NCBI RefSeq assembly: GCF_004564235.1
Contig: NZ_SOMN01000011.1
Coordinates: 62,001 to 126,000, forward strand
DNA from: Cohnella luojiensis
GTDB taxonomy: Bacteria; Bacillota; Bacilli; Paenibacillales; Paenibacillaceae
Direction of reading: 5' to 3'
Length of the DNA stretch: 64,000 nt
The notes under the pieces are model-generated. The model saw only the letters and a list, made by a program, of their open reading frames with translations, was not told the origin of the DNA and did no database searches. Each line of letters opens with the position of its first letter. Within the stretch, counting starts at the first letter, position 1. Position numbers and translations under genes: made by a program. Of this stretch, positions 18,808-27,133 are shown one piece after another.

Positions 18808-19287
18808 TTAGCTCAAACCAGCTTTAGTTAATCCAAACGCTACGTCAGCCGAACCCGGTACGTATTTGAAAGCTATGTTAAGACGGTTCCAAGCATTGAT
18901 AGCCATAACGGAGAAGGTAAGATCGGAAATTTCCTTTTCAGACAACTGTCCGCGAACGCGGTCATAAACTTCATCAGGTACACCATGTGCAGGCAGAGTA
19001 GTCAAGATCTCAGTCCATGCCAGCGCAGCTCTTTCGCGCGGACTGAACAGAGTGGATTCCCGCCAAATCGAGATGTGATAGAGGCGACTTTCGCTCTCGC
19101 CATGGATCTTCGCTTGTTTAATGTGCATGTCCGTGCAGAAGCCGCAACCATTGATTTGTGAAGCTCTGATGTGAACGAGATAAAGGATCTTTCCTTCAAT
19201 TGTGCTCTTTTGCTCGGCTCCGCTGAGCTCCATCATCTTTTTGAAAAATTCTGGAGATTGCTCCATGTAATTTAAGCGTTGCGTCAT
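18808..19287 (-). CDS. Carboxymuconolactone decarboxylase (AhpD-like) family protein, paralog 1
   Basis: 159 aa from the ATG at 19287 (MTQRLNYMEQSPEFF), the same N-terminus as the two paralogs further on. The AhpD-core motif INGCGFCTDMH supplies the CxxC redox pair and the His. Such proteins act as thiol-dependent peroxidase or alkylhydroperoxidase-like enzymes; the substrate is unknown here. An upstream extension of the frame runs through the promoter and is not used. It has a TGTCACA-N16-CGTT promoter (19344-19370), so it should be an ECF41 target. The C-terminus has seven extra residues compared with paralogs 2 and 3. Confidence 0.92.
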   Translation of the reverse strand: MTQRLNYMEQSPEFFKKMMELSGAEQKSTIEGKILYLVHIRASQINGCGFCTDMHIKQAKIHGESESRLYHISIWRESTLFSPRERAALAWTEILTTLPAHGVPDEVYDRVRGQLSEKEISDLTFSVMAINAWNRLNIAFKYVPGSADVAFGLTKAGLS

Positions 19288-19343
19288 AATTTTTGTACCT
19301 CTCTTTACTGTATTTTGTGAACTAATTTTGCCTTCGGACATAT

Positions 19344-19370
19344 AACGAAGCTGCGATTCATTCTGTGACA
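19344..19370 (-). promoter_or_regulatory. ECF41-type promoter of CMD paralog 1
   Basis: On the minus strand TGTCACA (19370-19364), 16 bp, then CGTT (19347-19344). ECF41 sigma factors recognise TGTCACA-N16-CGTC, recalled from the literature. The same arrangement precedes the sigma gene and CMD paralog 2. Confidence 0.85.
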
Positions 19371-19393
19371 TTGTAGCCGATGTTCCAGTAAAC

Positions 19394-20524
19394 TTAATTG
19401 ATATTGGAAGCTTTACGGCGTTGTCGTATACTGCCAATCATCCATAAAATCAAGGGTATGGCAATGTACACGAAAGGGTAAAAAAAGCCGATCTGAAACA
19501 AGCTCGTATACGTAAATCCAATTCGAAGATTGTGCGTGCTATAGATCACGTTTGCTAACAAGATGAAAGTCGTTAGACAAGCAATAAGCTTCCAATTCTT
19601 GAAGCCGGTCCACTCGGATAACCCGTAGCTAAGGATGAACAAGTATACCGATAATTTAATAAAGCCGCCAAGCAGCCAAAGAGGGATAAAAAGTGCATCG
19701 ATATTTTGAATGAAATTCAGAATGGATACAATCTTCGTGAGAGTGTATACGGGAACTACCAATTCAGCGGCCATGCCTGGTCCGGTTACGAACAGAACAA
19801 CCAGAGTGGCTAAAACGCCCCATATCATAGCAACCGCCGTTCCCCATAGGATCGCTCGCGAGGCGGTTCGCTTGTTCTCGGCGAAAAAGAACAGCATGAG
19901 AATGACTGAAGGATCTACCATATAGTTGAACGAATAAAGAGTGCCCTTCAGAATGGGAATCCAGCCCGTGTCCGCATAGATGGGCAATATTCTTTTCATA
20001 TCCATGTCCTGAGGATTCAGGAATAGCTGCCCGTATAAGATGAAGACGAAAAAGGGACCAATGATCTCAGCGCATCGGCTGATAGCCGTAATCCCCCCTC
20101 TATAAACCGAATAGGCAACGAGAAACAAGAAACACAGTAAGATGACGATCATCGGCGTGTTATGGAGCATAACTAAATTTTGAAATTCTACCGTACCCCT
20201 TGCGATCGAGGATATCTGCAAGAACCAAAGCAGGAAATAAACGGTTACGATTATTTTGCCGAGCACGGTACCTAAGAGGTTTTTCATGAAGCCGACTAAC
20301 GTTTTGTCCTTATTCTGCATGCATACCCGGAGCATGATCCAGGTGATGGCCATCATGATCATGCACCCAAGCAGAATGGATATCCAAGCGTCCTGGCGCG
20401 ATTCCTTCGCCGCTAACTGGATGGGAAGGTAGGAAAACACGATCATGGAGGAGATGCTAATCAGCCAGAACAGTTGATAACTGCTTACTTTCATACTCCA
20501 TTGCCACTCCTTTCCCTTAATCAT
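19394..20524 (-). CDS. gerKB: Spore germination receptor subunit B (GerAB/GerKB family permease-like)
   Basis: 376 aa, about ten predicted membrane helices, APC-superfamily fold. The N-terminus MKVSSYQLFWLISISSMIVF after the alternative start is typical of endospore germination permeases. In the GerA receptor, subunit B binds the germinant in the inner spore membrane. Two starts are possible: 20524, overlapping the subunit C stop by ATGA but without a ribosome site, or 20494, which has AAAGGAG 12 bp upstream and matches family N-termini. Last gene of an A-C-B operon, the gerK order. Confidence 0.9.
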   Translation of the reverse strand: MIKGKEWQWSMKVSSYQLFWLISISSMIVFSYLPIQLAAKESRQDAWISILLGCMIMMAITWIMLRVCMQNKDKTLVGFMKNLLGTVLGKIIVTVYFLLWFLQISSIARGTVEFQNLVMLHNTPMIVILLCFLFLVAYSVYRGGITAISRCAEIIGPFFVFILYGQLFLNPQDMDMKRILPIYADTGWIPILKGTLYSFNYMVDPSVILMLFFFAENKRTASRAILWGTAVAMIWGVLATLVVLFVTGPGMAAELVVPVYTLTKIVSILNFIQNIDALFIPLWLLGGFIKLSVYLFILSYGLSEWTGFKNWKLIACLTTFILLANVIYSTHNLRIGFTYTSLFQIGFFYPFVYIAIPLILWMIGSIRQRRKASNIN

Positions 20525-21678
20525 TTTAACGGTGCGCCGGTCGCTCCGGTTGACCTTAGTAGAATATCCGCCTTGACGGTAACTTCGATATTCTTGAATT
20601 TTTCATCCCAATCGTCTTTTTGCGACTTCCACCAGTAAGGATATTTGCGATGAAGGTGTTCGCCGATGCCGAATACGTCAGGTCCCCACTGCTGGACTTT
20701 ATCCATCGTCAGCTGCAATTCCTTTTGGATTTGCTCGTTAACGTACTTCTGGATCTCAATCTTGTTATCTACATCGGTCGTGTCCAGCGGGGTCGTGTTG
20801 TCAAGAAGATAAGCTTGCGCCTTAACGGTTAATACAATTCGTTTGGAATCATTGCGGCTATAGGAGTTAATTCGGCGTTGAAGATGGGTAAGTCTAAACG
20901 ATAAGATGCCTTTGCCGTTCTTCCATGGAATCGTTACCCCTTTAAAAGTTCCTTTCCCCGACATCCAAATGGCTCCCGAGCCTTCGTCTTCGTTCAGTAA
21001 TCCTTTGACCTTAAGCTTCTTGTTCAAGACGGCGATACCGGATAATACGGCAATTGGATTCGTGTTTTTACGGCTCGTCTTGAAATTTTTGACTTGGAGA
21101 ACCGGCACCAGAGACCTAATTCCTTCAGAGAGATAGTCGACGATTAATTGCCTCGAAGTGAATTTCCTCAACCCGTTGATTTGCAGCTCTTTTCCGGCGG
21201 CAATGCTGGAGAGACGTTCCATGGGATGCTTAAGCATAAGGAATTCCTTAGCGCTCCCTCCTTTAATCAGGAGGACAATATCCCTTAGATTGTTCGCGGG
21301 ATCTCTGCTCAGTTTATCGAATAACTTGCTTACGTCGTTCTTATTGAAATACTCTTCGCTTATCGCCATTGTGACACGATGGCTCGTCAACAATCTTCGG
21401 GACATTTTTATCTGGATTTTCTCACTGGCTTCGAAAACATCTTTACCTTTGGCCGACATAACGACGAAACTATCCGAATCGCCGGAGCTTCCTCCCTTGC
21501 TGCTCAGCTGAGAGGGAATTACGATCTGATAGCTGACTTCGATCGACCCGTCCTCGGCATGATCGATCGCCCCCCCTATTACGAAAGCCAATTGATTCGG
21601 TTCGACAAAATCCGCGCAGCTGGTGGAGGACAAAATTAAGATTAGAAAGACGCAAGATAAGAGGATGCCGCGGATCAT
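20521..21678 (-). CDS. gerKC: Spore germination receptor subunit C (GerAC/GerKC family lipoprotein)
   Basis: 385 aa. The signal peptide MIRGILLSCVFLILILSSTS ends in a lipobox with Cys21 (LSSTSC), so it is lipid-anchored on the outer face of the inner spore membrane. The body follows the Ger(x)C fold: FVIGGAIDHAEDGSIEVSYQ near the N-terminus and SRRLLTSHRVTMAISEEY in domain 1, with C-terminal QIQKELQLTMDKVQQWGPD and DVFGIGEHLHRKYP. Overlaps its neighbours by 4 bases on each side (ATGA junctions), so the operon is tightly coupled. Confidence 0.95.
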   Translation of the reverse strand: MIRGILLSCVFLILILSSTSCADFVEPNQLAFVIGGAIDHAEDGSIEVSYQIVIPSQLSSKGGSSGDSDSFVVMSAKGKDVFEASEKIQIKMSRRLLTSHRVTMAISEEYFNKNDVSKLFDKLSRDPANNLRDIVLLIKGGSAKEFLMLKHPMERLSSIAAGKELQINGLRKFTSRQLIVDYLSEGIRSLVPVLQVKNFKTSRKNTNPIAVLSGIAVLNKKLKVKGLLNEDEGSGAIWMSGKGTFKGVTIPWKNGKGILSFRLTHLQRRINSYSRNDSKRIVLTVKAQAYLLDNTTPLDTTDVDNKIEIQKYVNEQIQKELQLTMDKVQQWGPDVFGIGEHLHRKYPYWWKSQKDDWDEKFKNIEVTVKADILLRSTGATGAPLK

Positions 21679-23126
21679 CTTGGACGACTCCCTTTCTTAT
21701 TCCGGCCATCCCTGATCCAGAAGGGATAGCGGATGATCATGTCTTTAATCCGCTTGCCGTCGAATGGGGCTATAGGGCTCAAGTACGGCGTTCCGAACGA
21801 TTCAATCGTTACGAGATGGATCAACATGAAGATAATGCCGAACGCAAAGCCGACGAAGCCGAGCCAACCGGCTATGAATAAAAAGAGGTACCGGATTAAG
21901 CGAAAGGGAAGGGTGGCGCTATATCTTGGAATCGTGTAAGATGCGATACCCGTTAAGGAAATGACTATGATGATAGGCGTGGATACGATGCCGGCTTCGA
22001 CGGCGGCTTGTCCGATGACCAGCGCTCCGATAATGCTCATGACCGGGCCTAGTTGATTGGGAAGATGAACGCCGGCTTCTTGCAATCCGTCGAATATGAA
22101 CATCATAAGAAATACTTCGATGACGGTAGGAAATGGCGAGTTTTCCCTCGCGGTCGCGATACTGATCATGAGATAGCTTGGGATCATTTCCGGATGGAAA
22201 GTAGAAAGCGCGACGTAGATAGCGGGCAAGGCAAATGAAATGAAGGTCATGACGTATCGGATTAACCGATTCAAAATGACGAAAACGAACCTCTCGAAAT
22301 AATCGTCCGCCGATTGAAGACCCGACCAGAAGGTAACGGGAAGAATGAGGGCAAAGGGGGTTCCGTTAGTGAGGAGAGCGACCTTTCGCTCTAATAAACA
22401 TGCGGCCACGATATCCGGGCGTTCGGTATTCTGGATTTGCGAGAAGATGGAGAAGGAACTATTCTCTAGCCATTCCTCGATATAGGCGGAATCGATTACG
22501 CCGTTTAACTCGATCTTACCTAGCTTTTCTCTTACTTCCGACAATACTTTCTCGTCCGCCAGTCCTTGCATGTAAACAAGGACTACTTCGGTTTGCGTGT
22601 ATTTGCCTATCGTATAAGATTCCATCTTCAGATCCGGGTGAATAATTCTTCGTCTAACCAACGACGTATTCGTACGGATATTCTCGACGAAGCCTTCCTT
22701 GGAGCCGCGCAAAGTCGATTCCTTTTGCGGCTCTATGATGCCTCTCGTCTCGAAGCCCTGAACTTGGGCGATGAGCGCGGATGCTTCGCCATCCACCAAT
22801 ATCCCCAAGCTGCCTTGCAGGATATGATTGACTAGATCCTCCAAGGATTCGTCCGTCTTTACATTCGTTAATGGAAGCCATTCGCGTCTGAACATTTCGG
22901 CGAGCGACTGTATCCGGTCTATTCCTTGCGGCAAACCGCTGAAAATCAGGGGCTTCAGAATGTTATCCTCTACGCTTTGCAATCGAGTCATTCCATCTAA
23001 ATAAACGAGTAAAAGCAGGGTTTCATCCCTTAATATAAAGGACCGCAATATAACGTCCGAGGAATTATGGAATTGTTGTCTGAGATAGGCTTCATTCACT
23101 CCGATGCTCCTGCTAATGGAACTCAT
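21675..23126 (-). CDS. gerKA: Spore germination receptor subunit A (GerAA/GerKA family)
   Basis: 483 aa. N-terminal soluble domain (to ~residue 240) with the family segment ILRDETLLLLVYLDGM, and a C-terminal membrane domain with 5-6 helices containing the conserved block TARENSPFPTVIEVFLMMF, then HLPNQLGPVMSIIGALVIG. Works with subunits B and C as a nutrient germinant receptor. The ATG at 23126 has only a weak GGGGTGAT site. A forespore (SigG) type promoter lies 35-65 bp upstream. Confidence 0.96.
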   Translation of the reverse strand: MSSISRSIGVNEAYLRQQFHNSSDVILRSFILRDETLLLLVYLDGMTRLQSVEDNILKPLIFSGLPQGIDRIQSLAEMFRREWLPLTNVKTDESLEDLVNHILQGSLGILVDGEASALIAQVQGFETRGIIEPQKESTLRGSKEGFVENIRTNTSLVRRRIIHPDLKMESYTIGKYTQTEVVLVYMQGLADEKVLSEVREKLGKIELNGVIDSAYIEEWLENSSFSIFSQIQNTERPDIVAACLLERKVALLTNGTPFALILPVTFWSGLQSADDYFERFVFVILNRLIRYVMTFISFALPAIYVALSTFHPEMIPSYLMISIATARENSPFPTVIEVFLMMFIFDGLQEAGVHLPNQLGPVMSIIGALVIGQAAVEAGIVSTPIIIVISLTGIASYTIPRYSATLPFRLIRYLFLFIAGWLGFVGFAFGIIFMLIHLVTIESFGTPYLSPIAPFDGKRIKDMIIRYPFWIRDGRNKKGSRPR

Positions 23127-23160
23127 GGATGATCACCCCGGTCGCAAAATATCACTAGAA

Positions 23161-23191
23161 TATTATGAACAAAGCGGGATGCGTTTATGCA
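23161..23191 (-). promoter_or_regulatory. SigG-type forespore promoter of the ger operon
   Basis: On the minus strand TGCATA (23191-23186), 18 bp, CATAATA (23167-23161). This is close to the SigG consensus TGAATA-N17/18-CATACTA (5/6 and 6/7 matches), the sigma factor that transcribes ger operons in the forespore. Spacing to the gerKA start is normal. Confidence 0.75.
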
Positions 23192-23274
23192 GATTTTGGA
23201 TATTAGTTAATGCATGCATATTAGAAATGAAGTTGGTAATGTTATGATCAGTAAGAGCCATAACTACTTGATAA

Positions 23275-23301
23275 TGTCACAGATTAACCTCTTATCTCGT
23301 T
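23275..23301 (+). promoter_or_regulatory. ECF41-type autoregulatory promoter of the sigma factor gene
   Basis: TGTCACA (23275-23281), 16 bp, CGTT (23298-23301), 64 bp before the sigma gene. It has the same spacing and the same CGTT -10 variant as the CMD promoters at 19344 and 24753, which supports autoregulation. Confidence 0.87.
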
Positions 23302-23365
23302 TAATTATTGGGGCGAACTCTAAGATAAACGAAGAGTTTAAGTAGATAAGAATGGAAGTGGATAG

Positions 23366-24226
23366 ATGCAAGAGTTATATACGCAATATAAAGGGCTGTT
23401 GTTTAAACTCGCCTATCAACTGACAGGATCGGTTTCCGATGCGGAGGATGTCGTTCAGGACGTTTTTCTAAAAGTATATGACGTACCGCCGGATAAGCTA
23501 GCCGAGCCGAAAGCTTATCTTTGCAAAATGGTCACGAATCGTTGTAGGGATTTGCACAAAGCTGCACGCAACAAGCGGGAACAATATTTTGGAGAATGGC
23601 TTCCGGAGCCTTTTCTTAGTTCGGCTGAGGATTCGATGGAATCCGTCGTCCGCGATGATCTCTTGTCTTATGCGATGCTTGTTCTGCTCGAGCGGCTGTC
23701 ACCTTCGGAACGGGTCGTTTTTGTTCTTCGTGAGGCACTCGGCTTTGATTATCACGAGATAGCCGAGCTCATTAATAAAAGCGAAGTGAATTGCCGCAAA
23801 CTGTTCAGCCGTGCGAGTTCAAAGATGGGGCTTACCTCCGAAGAGATTGTTCATACTGAAGCGGCTAACCAGGAGTGGGTTAACGGCTTCATGGCAGCAC
23901 TTAAACAGGGTAACATGAATCAAATCTTATCTATGCTTGATCCGAATGTTGTATTGGTCTCCGATGGGGGAGGCAAAGTGTCTGCTGCCGTCGATCCGAT
24001 CGAAACGCGAAATCTCGTTGCACAGTTTCTTCTTGGTCCGATACGTCAGGCTGCTACGATTGAAGGAGCCGCGGTTCGAATCGATCAAATAAATGGACAA
24101 CCCGGAATTATTCTTAGTTCGAGTGAGGGCATTCATACGGTAGCGATGCTGCATATCGAGGGGAATTTGATTCGCAACTTATACGTTGTCCGAAACCCCG
24201 ATAAACTGAAGCATGTAGGAAAATGA
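23366..24226 (+). CDS. ECF41-group RNA polymerase sigma factor with SnoaL-like C-terminal extension
   Basis: 286 aa. Sigma2 (about 4-70, with GSVSDAEDVVQDVFLKVY), linker, sigma4 (about 100-155, SPSERVVFVLREALGFDYHE), then a ~110-residue SnoaL-like domain. All three hallmarks of the ECF41 group are present: WLPEP at 78-82, DGGGK at 200-204 and NPDKL at 277-281. In this group the C-terminal extension replaces an anti-sigma factor and modulates activity. ECF41 genes are usually linked to carboxymuconolactone decarboxylase, oxidoreductase or epimerase genes; here a CMD gene converges 20 bp downstream. Confidence 0.95.
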   Translation: MQELYTQYKGLLFKLAYQLTGSVSDAEDVVQDVFLKVYDVPPDKLAEPKAYLCKMVTNRCRDLHKAARNKREQYFGEWLPEPFLSSAEDSMESVVRDDLLSYAMLVLLERLSPSERVVFVLREALGFDYHEIAELINKSEVNCRKLFSRASSKMGLTSEEIVHTEAANQEWVNGFMAALKQGNMNQILSMLDPNVVLVSDGGGKVSAAVDPIETRNLVAQFLLGPIRQAATIEGAAVRIDQINGQPGIILSSSEGIHTVAMLHIEGNLIRNLYVVRNPDKLKHVGK

Positions 24227-24245
24227 AGCTGCTCGGCAGGCGAAG

Positions 24246-24704
24246 TTAATCCAAACGCCGAGTCAGACGACCTGGCACAGTCTTGAAGCCGATGTTTATG
24301 CGGTCCAAACTATTGAACGCCATGACCGAGAAGGTCAAGTCCGAGATTTCTTTTTCAGACAACTGCCCGCGAACACGGTCATAAATGTCGTCAGGTACAC
24401 CATGCTCAGGCAGTTTGGTCAGGATCTCGGCCCATTCCAGCGCGGCCCTTTCGCGCGGAATAAACAGAGTCGATTCCCGCCAGATCGAGATGTGATAGAG
24501 GCGAAGTTCGCTCTCACCATGGCTCTTGGCCTGCTTAACGTGCAAATCCATGCAGAATCCGCACCCGTTCATTTGCGAAGTCCGGATCGAAACGAGATCG
24601 AGGATCTTCTCTTCGATTGCGCTTTCATACATAGCGTTGTGAAAAGCCAAGAACTTTTTGAAAAGCTCCGGTGATTGCTGAGCGAAATTTACACGTTGTG
24701 TCAT
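24246..24704 (-). CDS. Carboxymuconolactone decarboxylase (AhpD-like) family protein, paralog 2
   Basis: 152 aa (MTQRVNFAQQSPELFKKFL). CxxC motif MNGCGFCMDLH. Closest to paralog 3 (27885-28343); both end in LTRR-type tails. AGAGG precedes the ATG and a perfect ECF41-type promoter lies at 24753-24779. It converges on the sigma factor gene, leaving 19 bp. Likely the main target of that sigma factor. Confidence 0.93.
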   Translation of the reverse strand: MTQRVNFAQQSPELFKKFLAFHNAMYESAIEEKILDLVSIRTSQMNGCGFCMDLHVKQAKSHGESELRLYHISIWRESTLFIPRERAALEWAEILTKLPEHGVPDDIYDRVRGQLSEKEISDLTFSVMAFNSLDRINIGFKTVPGRLTRRLD

Positions 24705-24752
24705 TGCTGAACCTCTTCTTTATTGTTTTTGCCAACCACTCATCAGACTTAT

Positions 24753-24779
24753 AACGAAACTGTGATTCATTTTGTGACA
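24753..24779 (-). promoter_or_regulatory. ECF41-type promoter of CMD paralog 2
   Basis: On the minus strand TGTCACA (24779-24773), 16 bp (starting AAATGAATCACAG), CGTT (24756-24753). Spacer and flanks resemble those of the CMD paralog 1 promoter (AATGAATC shared), so promoter and gene were duplicated together. Confidence 0.87.
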
Positions 24780-24827
24780 ATCGAGCCGATGTAACATTTT
24801 CCAGGTGATCTCGCTTAAATTTTTTAA

Positions 24828-25406
24828 TCATTTCCTAAAGTAAATATCGTTCTGTTCAAACAATCTCCATACTTGTTCTGCCATTATCTGAGGTGAATGC
24901 GGCATTTTATTCTGTATCCACCACTCCACTGCACCCACGAAGGCCGAGGCTATAAAATGAATCATCAATTCTTTATCCATTTCTTGATCGATGTCCTGCT
25001 TATCTATCTTCTCTTTTAAGTTGGATGCAACGATCTGCAACATGCGCCCCCGAAATACGGAGGTCCTATTATTAGAGAGCATGGAAGAAAAGAATAGGAA
25101 ATTTTCCTCGAAATAACTAAATACGGGCTTTAATTCACTGATCAGATCTATTCTATCTCGGTTAAAGTCGAGCGGAGCGCATGAAATGAACATTTTGTTT
25201 AAATGATCATCTATGCATTTATCAAGCAGGTCATATTTATCCGCGTAGTGAAGATAGATGGTTCCCCGGTTTACATTGGCCCGTTCGGAAATATCATTGA
25301 TCGTGATTTGTTCGAGCCCTTTCTCGGCAAACAGTTCTAGAAACGCTTTGTTTATGGCATCCTTTGTTTTTAGGATTCGTCTATCTATTTTCGTTTCTGT
25401 TGCCAT
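24828..25406 (-). CDS. TetR/AcrR-family transcriptional regulator
   Basis: 192 aa. N-terminal HTH at about 12-58: AINKAFLELFAEKGLEQITI, then NDISERANVNRGTIYLHYAD, the TetR signature. The C-terminal ligand domain is less conserved. Divergent from the dehydrogenase gene at 25574, which it probably controls; an inverted repeat in the shared 167-bp gap could be its operator. The effector is unknown. Confidence 0.92.
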   Translation of the reverse strand: MATETKIDRRILKTKDAINKAFLELFAEKGLEQITINDISERANVNRGTIYLHYADKYDLLDKCIDDHLNKMFISCAPLDFNRDRIDLISELKPVFSYFEENFLFFSSMLSNNRTSVFRGRMLQIVASNLKEKIDKQDIDQEMDKELMIHFIASAFVGAVEWWIQNKMPHSPQIMAEQVWRLFEQNDIYFRK

Positions 25407-25514
25407 TCAGCAATTGCCTCCTCCAGTTAATGAACACTTGTATTATGAATGTTGTATATGAAACAAAAGCGCGTTTATTAGCGATTGAATTAACTTATCT
25501 TCTCCATATAATAA

Positions 25515-25552
25515 TATTCAACAACTGTTAATTAATCAACTTCAGTTGAATA
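25515..25552. promoter_or_regulatory. Inverted repeat in the TetR-SDR divergent gap
   Basis: TATTCAAC (25515-25522) and GTTGAATA (25545-25552) are perfect 8-bp arms 22 bp apart, with AACTG/CAGTT partly continuing them. It lies just upstream of the dehydrogenase ribosome site (AGGAG) and is a candidate operator for the TetR protein. Confidence 0.5.
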
Positions 25553-25573
25553 ATCATCTAGGAGATATTGTAA

Positions 25574-26491
25574 ATGAAAAATAATTGGACAACCTATCAA
25601 ATGCCTAATCAGCAGGGAACAACGGTAGTTATTACAGGTGCGAGCAGCGGAATCGGTTATGAAATCGCTCGAGCTTTTGCGGCGAAAGGCGCACAGGTAG
25701 TTATGGCCATCCGGAATTTAGAAAAAGGAGAAGAGGTCGCGAGACAACTGAAGAGGGAGAATCCGGGCGCATCGCTGAAGCTGATGAAGCTGGATCTTAG
25801 CGATCTTGCCAGCGTTCGTAAATTTGCCCATGAGTATCGGCAAACGTACGATACACTCCATTTGCTGATCAACAACGCCGGCGTCATGACCCCGCCTTTT
25901 CAGAAGACCAAGGACGGTTTTGAACTCCAGTTCGGCAGCAATCATCTCGGTCATTTCGCGCTTACAGGACTTTTGCTACCTATGATGAATAATGTTCCTT
26001 CTTCGCGTATTGTTACTTTAAGCAGCACCGTAATAAAAGGAGCCAATATTAATTTCGATAATCTGGATGGCAGCAAAGGCTACAACAGGGTGAAATTCTA
26101 TGGTCAGAGCAAGCTAGCCAACTTATTATTTGCCCAAGAGCTGAATGTACGACTGAAAGCAAGCGGTTCTACTACCATAAGCTTGGGCAGTCACCCTGGC
26201 AGAGCAAATACGAATCTGTACTCGCTCGGATCTGACAAAACCGGACCTCTAATGAAAATAGTGAAGGTACTCTTAGCTCCGCAATCAGCGGAAATGGGAG
26301 CTTTACCGACTCTGTATGCAGCAACTAATCCAACGCTTAGAGGCGGCGAATACATCGGTCCGGATGGAAAAGGCGGAAACAAAGGTTATCCACAAGTGGA
26401 TACTTCCGTGCTAAAAATGGTTGACCCGAAGATAACCAACCAGTTGTGGGACGTGTCTGAATCTCTGACCGGTATTTCGTATTTATCTTAA
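25574..26491 (+). CDS. Short-chain dehydrogenase/reductase (retinol-dehydrogenase-like SDR)
   Basis: 305 aa. Cofactor loop TGASSGIG, INNAGVM, catalytic Ser in IVTLSSTV and Tyr-Lys in YGQSKLANLLFAQEL. The extended length and the FGSNHLGHFALTGLLLP motif place it with the RDH/WW-oxidoreductase-like SDRs common in TetR-regulated cassettes. AGGAGATATTGTAA precedes the ATG. NADP dependence is likely but not shown by the sequence alone. Substrate unknown. Confidence 0.92.
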   Translation: MKNNWTTYQMPNQQGTTVVITGASSGIGYEIARAFAAKGAQVVMAIRNLEKGEEVARQLKRENPGASLKLMKLDLSDLASVRKFAHEYRQTYDTLHLLINNAGVMTPPFQKTKDGFELQFGSNHLGHFALTGLLLPMMNNVPSSRIVTLSSTVIKGANINFDNLDGSKGYNRVKFYGQSKLANLLFAQELNVRLKASGSTTISLGSHPGRANTNLYSLGSDKTGPLMKIVKVLLAPQSAEMGALPTLYAATNPTLRGGEYIGPDGKGGNKGYPQVDTSVLKMVDPKITNQLWDVSESLTGISYLS

Positions 26492-26504
26492 GAGAGTCCC
26501 AAAC

Positions 26505-26565
26505 TTGACAATATGATGAGCGATTATTATAGTTAGCGAGTAAATAGTTAACCACTTAACTTTAT
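26505..26565 (+). promoter_or_regulatory. SigA promoter and palindromic operator of the MarR gene
   Basis: TTGACA (26505-26510), 17 bp, TATAGT (26528-26533) is a near-consensus promoter. Just downstream AGTTAA (26546-26551) and TTAACT (26556-26561) form a perfect palindrome around CCAC, placed to block transcription; a related TAGTTAATTAATTAATTA tract lies at 27064 before the next SDR gene. Probably the MarR operator. Confidence 0.72.
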
Positions 26566-26583
26566 GAAGGGAGGTCAAATAGT

Positions 26584-27024
26584 ATCGAGAAATGGAGTCC
26601 TTTTGAACAACCTCTTCAATCGGTCAGCGTTTTTCTGACACTCTATAAAACGAATCATCATTTGGTTCAACAATTAGAGGAACAGCTAGGAAAGTTCGAT
26701 CTGACGTTGGGGCGGTGGTGCGTGCTAGTTGCTCTAAAGTCTAGCGGAAGAGCGATGGTCCCTTCCGAATTAAGCGACGATCTTGCCGTTACAAGGGCGA
26801 ATATAAGCAATTTATTAAATTCTCTTGAGCAAGCAGGCCGCATCCGAAGGAGTTTCGACCCGACCAATAGGAGAAGAATTCTAGTCGATTTAACGCCTGA
26901 AGGTCATGAGATCATATTGAATGTATGGCCCGTATATGAACAGACTATCGCTCAAAACGTCGGAAATAAACTTACTTTGGAAGAACAGAAACAGTTAGAA
27001 ACTCTGTTGAAAAAATTAGTTTAG
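26584..27024 (+). CDS. MarR-family transcriptional regulator, apparent ATC start
   Basis: About 146 aa if translated from ATC at 26584. Winged helix: LTLGRWCVLVALKSSGRAM, SELSDDLAVTRANISNLLNS, and the wing RRSFDPTNRRRILVDLTPEG. GGAGG ends 9 bp before the ATC, and the ORF from there has a complete MarR N-terminal helix (SVFLTLYKTNHHLVQQ). The first usual start codon (TTG at 26662) would cut that helix and has no ribosome site. So either a rare ATC start or a start-codon lesion. It is followed by an SDR gene it may regulate. Confidence 0.82.
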   Translation: MEKWSPFEQPLQSVSVFLTLYKTNHHLVQQLEEQLGKFDLTLGRWCVLVALKSSGRAMVPSELSDDLAVTRANISNLLNSLEQAGRIRRSFDPTNRRRILVDLTPEGHEIILNVWPVYEQTIAQNVGNKLTLEEQKQLETLLKKLV

Positions 27025-27133
27025 TTAGGCTTGCCTGTCCTGTTAAAGGACAGATTTCCTCTATAGTTAATTAATTAATTATTAATCGATAAACTGTTAA
27101 GACCAAAATTGCAAATTCTAAGGAGAAGTGAAC

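Noticed and set aside
19288..19437. N-terminal extension of CMD paralog 1
   Set aside because: The extension covers the promoter; the other two paralogs begin at the equivalent of the ATG at 19287.
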